In this document: positions 58,960-64,000 of the stretch, piece after piece | Layout: every line of letters starts with the position of its first letter | Position numbering within the stretch: the stretch's first letter is position 1 | The notes under the pieces: generated by a model | Database searches by the model: none | Told to the model about the DNA's origin: nothing | The model's input: only the letters and a program-made list of their open reading frames with translations | Made by a program: the position numbers and the translations under genes | Assembly: GCA_037951165.1 (NCBI GenBank) | Contig: JBBDHG010000545.1 | Span: 46,300 to 110,299, forward strand | DNA length: 64,000 bases | Reading direction: 5' to 3' | Source: Lophius americanus | Taxonomy: Eukaryota > Chordata > Actinopteri > Lophiiformes > Lophiidae

Positions 58960-59460
58960 CGGATCAAAGGGGATGGCGTGGAGAGGGTTTCGGACCTCGG
59001 GTTCCCGGGCGTACACATGGAGGGTAAGTTCTCATGGAGCACAGAAGAGACCACCTCACTCGTGAAGAAGGCACAGCAGCATCTCCATCTCCTGAGGGCT
59101 TTGGTGTCCTTCCATCGCTGCTCGATGGAGAGCGCGCTGAGCTGCCGCTCCTCAGCACACAAGACAAAGGTCTCCAGGGGGTCATCACCACCGCCCATGA
59201 AAGCATTGGCTGTCCCCTCCCCTCCCTGGAAGGCATTTGCAGAACTCACTGCCTCAGAAGCATGCAGGATTCTGAAGGACTCATTCCACCGGGACACCTC
59301 CTGTTCCACTGGAAGGCATTTCAGGCCAACAGAAGAAAAACCGACTGAAAAGAGTTTTTTTATCACGAAGCCATAAATGCTATCCTTATTTTTATTTGCA
59401 CTGGCAAGGACAGCCATCCAATGCCGTCGTTCTTGTACTTTGACAATAAAGGTCCGCCTG
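58960..59460 (+). mobile_element. Decayed LINE, RT C-terminal region
   Basis: Frame pieces read L-G-F-P-G-V-H-M-E-G-K-F-S-W-S-T, T-S-L-V-K-K-A-Q-Q-H-L-H-L-L-R and, after frameshift, L-P-S-L-E-G-I-C-R-T-H-C-L-R, matching the L-G-V-H...W-S...K-K-A-x-Q-R-L-x-x-L-R and L-P-S-L...C-L-R signatures of Rex1/L2-type LINEs. It ends near GACAATAAAGGTC. Confidence 0.78.
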
Positions 59461-61070
59461 TCCGTCTAATTCCTTTAATAGCTCAGTTGAAGAAATACAA
59501 AAATGAAAGTCATATCTTTTATAATGTCTTTTTCTCAACAAAAAAAAAAGATATTGTCATAGCTAGGTCAATTTAATAACTTTCCATTAACAACAACCAT
59601 TCATGCATAATGGCTGTAATTGATCGGCCTGGCGCGACAGCAGAGAGGGGATGAACTCGGGCCAAACGCCATGATTGTGCCATTGTAGGTGAACAATGTC
59701 CACCAAGGAATTCATGAATCCCTGATTCTGAGAGTAAAAGGTGACACATTCCTGCATTATACCCTTTTCTGTTCACATCTCGGTTATTACGCCGTCAGGG
59801 ATCAAACCGATAGCAGTAGGAAGAGAGTGGTAAAGGCTTAATTTCAGAAATTAAGCCACAAATTGCAAAGAAATGGGGTCTTATATAACTCAATGAGAGG
59901 AAACTACGAAGAGGAGGGACCCTGAAATAAAGCTCCAAACTAACACAACATAAGTGAACTACACTAAACTTCTCTATCAAAAGACAGAATGGGGTCATAT
60001 AGACACGGATTAGTCCAAGACTCACTCAGAGGGGGAACCTTAACATTAAACATCTACTCAAAATTAGAACTATCAAGAAACATAACGGGAAATTAAACAA
60101 ATGTTTCACACCTAACAACTAATCCTTAAACAAAGTAACAGGAAACAAGAGTAAAATCAAGTTTAAGAAATTAATCTTTCAAAGTAAGTCATATCTGCTC
60201 ATTTGCCGAGATGACCTCCTCCACTTCCTGTGGGCGGGGCTTAAAAGGCTATCTTTTCCCTTCAGCAGGTCTTTTGCCGGATGGATCTCGGTAAGAAACA
60301 AACAAAAGTAAATAATTATATGCAGCATAAATGACAATGATAGCATGTTAACTATAATGTGTCCAAATTGGTAAACAACTATCAAATGTGGAATAAAGGG
60401 GGGAATGTCAACCCAACTATGTGAAGACAGGAAGTGAAACAATACTAACGCTAGTGGTCAGCTGCTTGTTTAACCGCCACAAACACGGCCTCCATTTACT
60501 CTGAACCGTTAGGAATTATACCAACTTTTATGAGATGCATCAGTTGACATATATCTGCCTGATTCAATGACGAACGCAGTTTTATGTTTTGGTAATACGA
60601 TCTTTTAGGTCTTTAGTTCCAAAGCACAGGTGTCAAATTCGAGGCCCATATTCTGAGGAGCAGCTGCTCCTGACTGCAGGAACGGATACGAGGAGCAACA
60701 ATTTACTTTTACTGTTTGATTATGGCAGAAAAAGGAGATGGCTAAATCAGTCTCTCCGTTTACAAAGGGTCATTAAAAGTTCCTTTTTGTTGATATTGTT
60801 GATTAAAACAGACTATTTTTGGATTTAAATTGAAAAATAAACTTTTCTGGGCTGTTATTGATGCCTGTGATTAAAAAGTATTAATTTGAAATTACCTTTC
60901 AAATAAAAAATAATTCATTTTTCAACGTTTTAAAGAACGTTGCACAGGTCCAACGGCTGTGAGATACTTCCACACAATAAAAACCATTGAAAGAATCCGA
61001 CTCACTAGTGACTCTAAAAATGTACTTCGTCCCCTCTCCTGTCTTAAATTACAACAGAACTTCATTTACG
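59461..61070. other. Intergenic sequence
   Basis: Unique, AT-rich; CTTCCTGTGGGCGGGGCTTA at 60224 could be an LTR or promoter remnant. No gene. Confidence 0.35.
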
Positions 61071-61074
61071 CTTG

Positions 61075-61312
61075 TCTACATGAATAAAGAATTCCTCCCT
61101 CTGGAGGTTTTCCCAGAACACTGGGAAGAATCCCCTGTTGTAGACCCAGAACTCACTGGAGGGACTCTGTTTCTCATCTGGACCTGGGGACGCCTCGGTA
61201 TCCCCCCAGCATGAGCTGGAGAGTGTTGCTGCGGAGAGGGATATCTGAATATTCCTTCTCAGCCTGCTGCCACCGTGACCAGGCCCAGATAAGAGGGAGT
61301 AAAATGGATAGA
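61075..61312 (+). mobile_element. Retroelement 3' coding end and tail
   Basis: CCAGAACTCACTGGAGGGAC, GACGCCTCGGTATCCCCCCA, CAGCCTGCTGCCACCGTGAC and AAAATGGATAGAGGGA follow the well-known fish retroelement end (GACGCCTCGGGATCCCCCC...GATAAGCGGAAGAAAATGGAT). Confidence 0.75.
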
Positions 61313-62175
61313 GGGATGCATTCTGACTATTTATACATACCCCCTTTTTTTATTTCTTTTTTTAAAGTAATCCCTCTCTGAGTGTCTTCATGGAAATAAA
61401 GTCAGTCAGTCAGCCATCCATCACAGATAATGTTATTTCCCCCCAATTATCCATAAAGTAAGATTCTGACTCAGCAGCGTAATAATGAGGATATTCTACG
61501 ATTTGCACCTGATGACGATGACGATGAAAGCCTATTTTAAGCCGGCGAGAGAAATAAGTGGAGGGGAAATTACTTTAAAGGCTACATCTCTGAATCAACC
61601 AGCCTCCCTTTGAACCTTGTGGATAATCTCTATTTCTGCTGTTCCTGTTATTGAGCTCATCGTCCTTTTCTTCACCTCAGCATGTCTGTTCGTCACCGTC
61701 TCATTCATCGGCGCCGACACCAGATAAGAGCGGTGACCCTGGCGGCAGCGCATCGCGGTACCGCGTCCGCGGTTAACAAACCCTTCATCGTCTGCGGCGT
61801 TTCATTTATTGAACAACCCCAAATTTTCCGCTGCTGAATAAAAGCCCGTCTTTAAGTGCTGTTATTATTTTTGTTTTTTTTGGTGGAAGCCTTGAGAAGA
61901 ATCCAGCCATTATTTTTCTTAACATAAATGCTTGAAGCCACCGTTGAGACTGAGCAAGTGCGAAAAGTGAGAATGACCTGTGACGGTGGTCCGAATGTAC
62001 AAAGAGGTTAATTGGAGAGCATGATGGGAGTTTTCTTCCTTCGCTGAGAGACGGTTGTTGTAGTTACTTATCGTTAAAAGGAGTCAAAGGATGAATAAAT
62101 CTTCTTCCGTCCTCCTCCTCACCTTCAGGTCTCACCATAACCTTGTACCTCCAGGCCCACTCCGTACTTCTCGCT
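61313..62175. other. Intergenic sequence, possible conserved element
   Basis: 61460-61760 is unique and contains TGACTCAGCA (MAF/AP-1 type site, 61469-61478 region) and AGATAAG. Candidate regulatory element only. Confidence 0.35.
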
Positions 62176-62179
62176 CTTC

Positions 62180-62478
62180 CTCCTCCTTGCTCCTCACTAC
62201 ACCTCCTGCCCATCTATCTTCTATGGTGTCCGAAGCTTTTAACCGTGCAGACCATCCGCCAAATTGACCCCCCACATTCAACAAGCCCGCCTTTCCAGAC
62301 TTTCTTATTCCGTGTGATCGCTGTTGTTGACCTTGTATTTTATTTTTAGCTTTTATTGCATATCTTTTTACTTAAGTCTGGATATTTATTGTTTTGTTAA
62401 GTTGTGTGTCTGTAAGGTGACCTTAAGTGTCCTAAAAAGCGCCCATAAATGAAATGTATTATGATGTTTATTATTCTA
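62180..62478 (+). mobile_element. L2-like LINE 3' end
   Basis: GTCTGTAAGGTGACCTTAAG TGTCCTAAAAAGCGCCCATA AATGAAATGTATTATGATG is a common L2-like end of fish genomes. Confidence 0.7.
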
Positions 62479-62611
62479 TCTGGCGTGGTAGATAGCATCA
62501 TCAAGACGGCCGTTCAACCAGAGCGACGCTCAGCCTCACTAATTCTCCAGATGTGGGAATCTGGAAAGCCTAACTTCTCGTTGTTGTAGACTGTGTCGCC
62601 ATTATCCCTTG

Positions 62612-62690
62612 ATGGTAGGGTGGCAGAAGCTCAGTGGGTAGATTGGTCGTCCCTCAACCCACAGGTTGGCGGATGGATCCCATATAAATA
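62612..62690 (+). mobile_element. Decayed tRNA-derived SINE head
   Basis: GGTGGCAGAAGCTCAGTGGG TAGATTGGTCGTCC resembles the A-box region, and GGTTGGCGGATGGATCCC the B-box region, of a tRNA-derived fish SINE; the B box is mutated. Confidence 0.6.
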
Positions 62691-64000
62691 CCTGGTTGGC
62701 TGTATCGCCATCAAGGGTGGTTCATTCCAGAAGGGACCAAGAAAGACCAGCAGGCAGGAGGAGAGCTGGTCTCCAGGTTAACTAGTCTATAACTCTTGAA
62801 GGGACTAACGCTGCCTGGAGATGCATGAAACTGTAGATTGACACAAAATAGACGTTGAATTATTCCATAACCCCTTTCATGACCAACATGGAAGCATCTC
62901 CGTACCTTCTTCGCCAGAACTTTTTGGCCCATCACCCATGTTCAGATGTTTGGTAATAGTTGTCTCTTTTACTGGTGGTACTTCATACAATTCCCTAACC
63001 TGACTGCTAACCTCTGCTTGGTATGATATGAACACTTCCTGCTGCAACCTAGCAGAATTCAACAGAACCGTTCATTTAGTAACAATCATGGTTGATGATT
63101 GGTTCTGTTGACAAGAATGCACTATTGAGGGCACTTTTTTTTTTAACTTATTAAAAGATTGGACTCTTTTCCCCATATTCGTATATTTATCTTGTATTAC
63201 TGTATTTTTTTTCAATTTCAGATCCACATATTGCATTTTGTTTTGCCAAGTTACTCTAATTGTCATATTTTCTTTAAGCTATTTGAGCACAGAGTAGTTT
63301 GAGTTAAGAATATTTACTGAAAATATCAATGTAGCTTTCTTTTAAGGGAAGGCTAACTAGCTGGCAGTGTGCTAACTCACCATTCGTGAGTTACCACTCG
63401 CCATTGATGTTGTTGAACTGGTTTGTGTTTAATAGGGAATGCGGCCATTGTTTAAAGTCAACGCTGTCAGGAAAGGAATTACGTCATCAAGCTTTGTCGC
63501 CTCTATAAACTTGTTCCTTTTATGTTTTCGTGAAGCTTTTGTTTTTTATTACTACACTCAAGCAAAGTTGCACAATCTTTTCCTGCTGATAATTCAACCA
63601 TATCATCCTAATGTTGACCCAAACCCAACTGTAACCGCCGGTCACCAACCAATGTCTGCAGAAAACAACCCGAAAACACAAAATAACATTTAGCGATAAT
63701 CTCCAACTATTATGAGAAAGTAAATCTCCGATATACAAAACTGTATTTAAGTGTACGACAATTTTCTTCAAAATACGCTAAATCTGAGCCTCTGGAAACG
63801 ACAGTGCTCCCATCATGCAACGCTGATTGAACCCATCATGTTCCGGAGGCGACTGCGCTAACCACTAACCCGCCATGCTGTCTCTCACGTAAACAAGCGT
63901 GCATAAATACTCCCGGTATTCTAATCCGAGCCTGTGCATCGTCGCACAATTGGCCGACGGCTGGTGACTCACTTCAACAAGCTGGTGTGGAGCTGGAGAG
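62691..64000. other. Intergenic sequence
   Basis: Nothing recognised up to the right edge of the window. Confidence 0.4.

Overview
The window is a piece of a ray-finned fish (teleost) genome. The evidence is a split, fast-evolving MAGI1 scaffold gene with vertebrate exon boundaries, an intronless rod opsin of the teleost type, and a repeat population typical of fish: L2-like and RTE-like LINE tails, tRNA-derived SINEs, Tc1 remnants and many long micro- and minisatellites. No bacterial, viral or CRISPR features were found. Layout: positions 1-5153 are intronic or upstream sequence of magi1, dominated by a 3.4 kb minisatellite of 20-bp units (1511-4957). Ten coding exons on the + strand between 5154 and 23492 encode the C-terminal 875 residues of MAGI1, including the last three PDZ domains and a long basic Arg/Ser-rich tail. 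The exons join in frame with conventional splice sites. An eleventh, alternative exon (20175-20266) encodes a conserved MAGI segment and would shift the last exon into a second frame that ends early, giving a short C-terminus. A probable 2.6 kb 3'UTR runs to a poly(A) signal near 26054. The rod opsin gene rho lies on the - strand (28844-29905), tail to tail with magi1, with a TATA box and CRX/NRL-like sites upstream and a poly(A) signal at 28538. From about 30.1 kb to 64 kb no protein-coding gene is recognisable. That 34 kb holds long tandem arrays (GATG/GATA at 30.5-31.1 kb, a 10-bp array at 33.3-34.0 kb, a CA-rich array at 39.8-41.0 kb), decayed LINEs, a palindromic unclassified repeat, Tc1 remnants and unannotated unique sequence that may include regulatory elements. 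How the genes relate: MAGI1 is a junctional scaffold and rhodopsin is the rod visual pigment. I see no functional link; adjacency probably reflects where the intronless rhodopsin copy inserted in an early ray-finned fish. I do not see a new multi-gene system. The strongest points for a second look are the frame-switching alternative exon, an exon with a distant branch point and a 123-nt AG-free zone, and the indel-free higher-order structure of the large minisatellite. Exon and repeat-family calls rest on reading translations and remembered family sequences; no alignment or database search was run.
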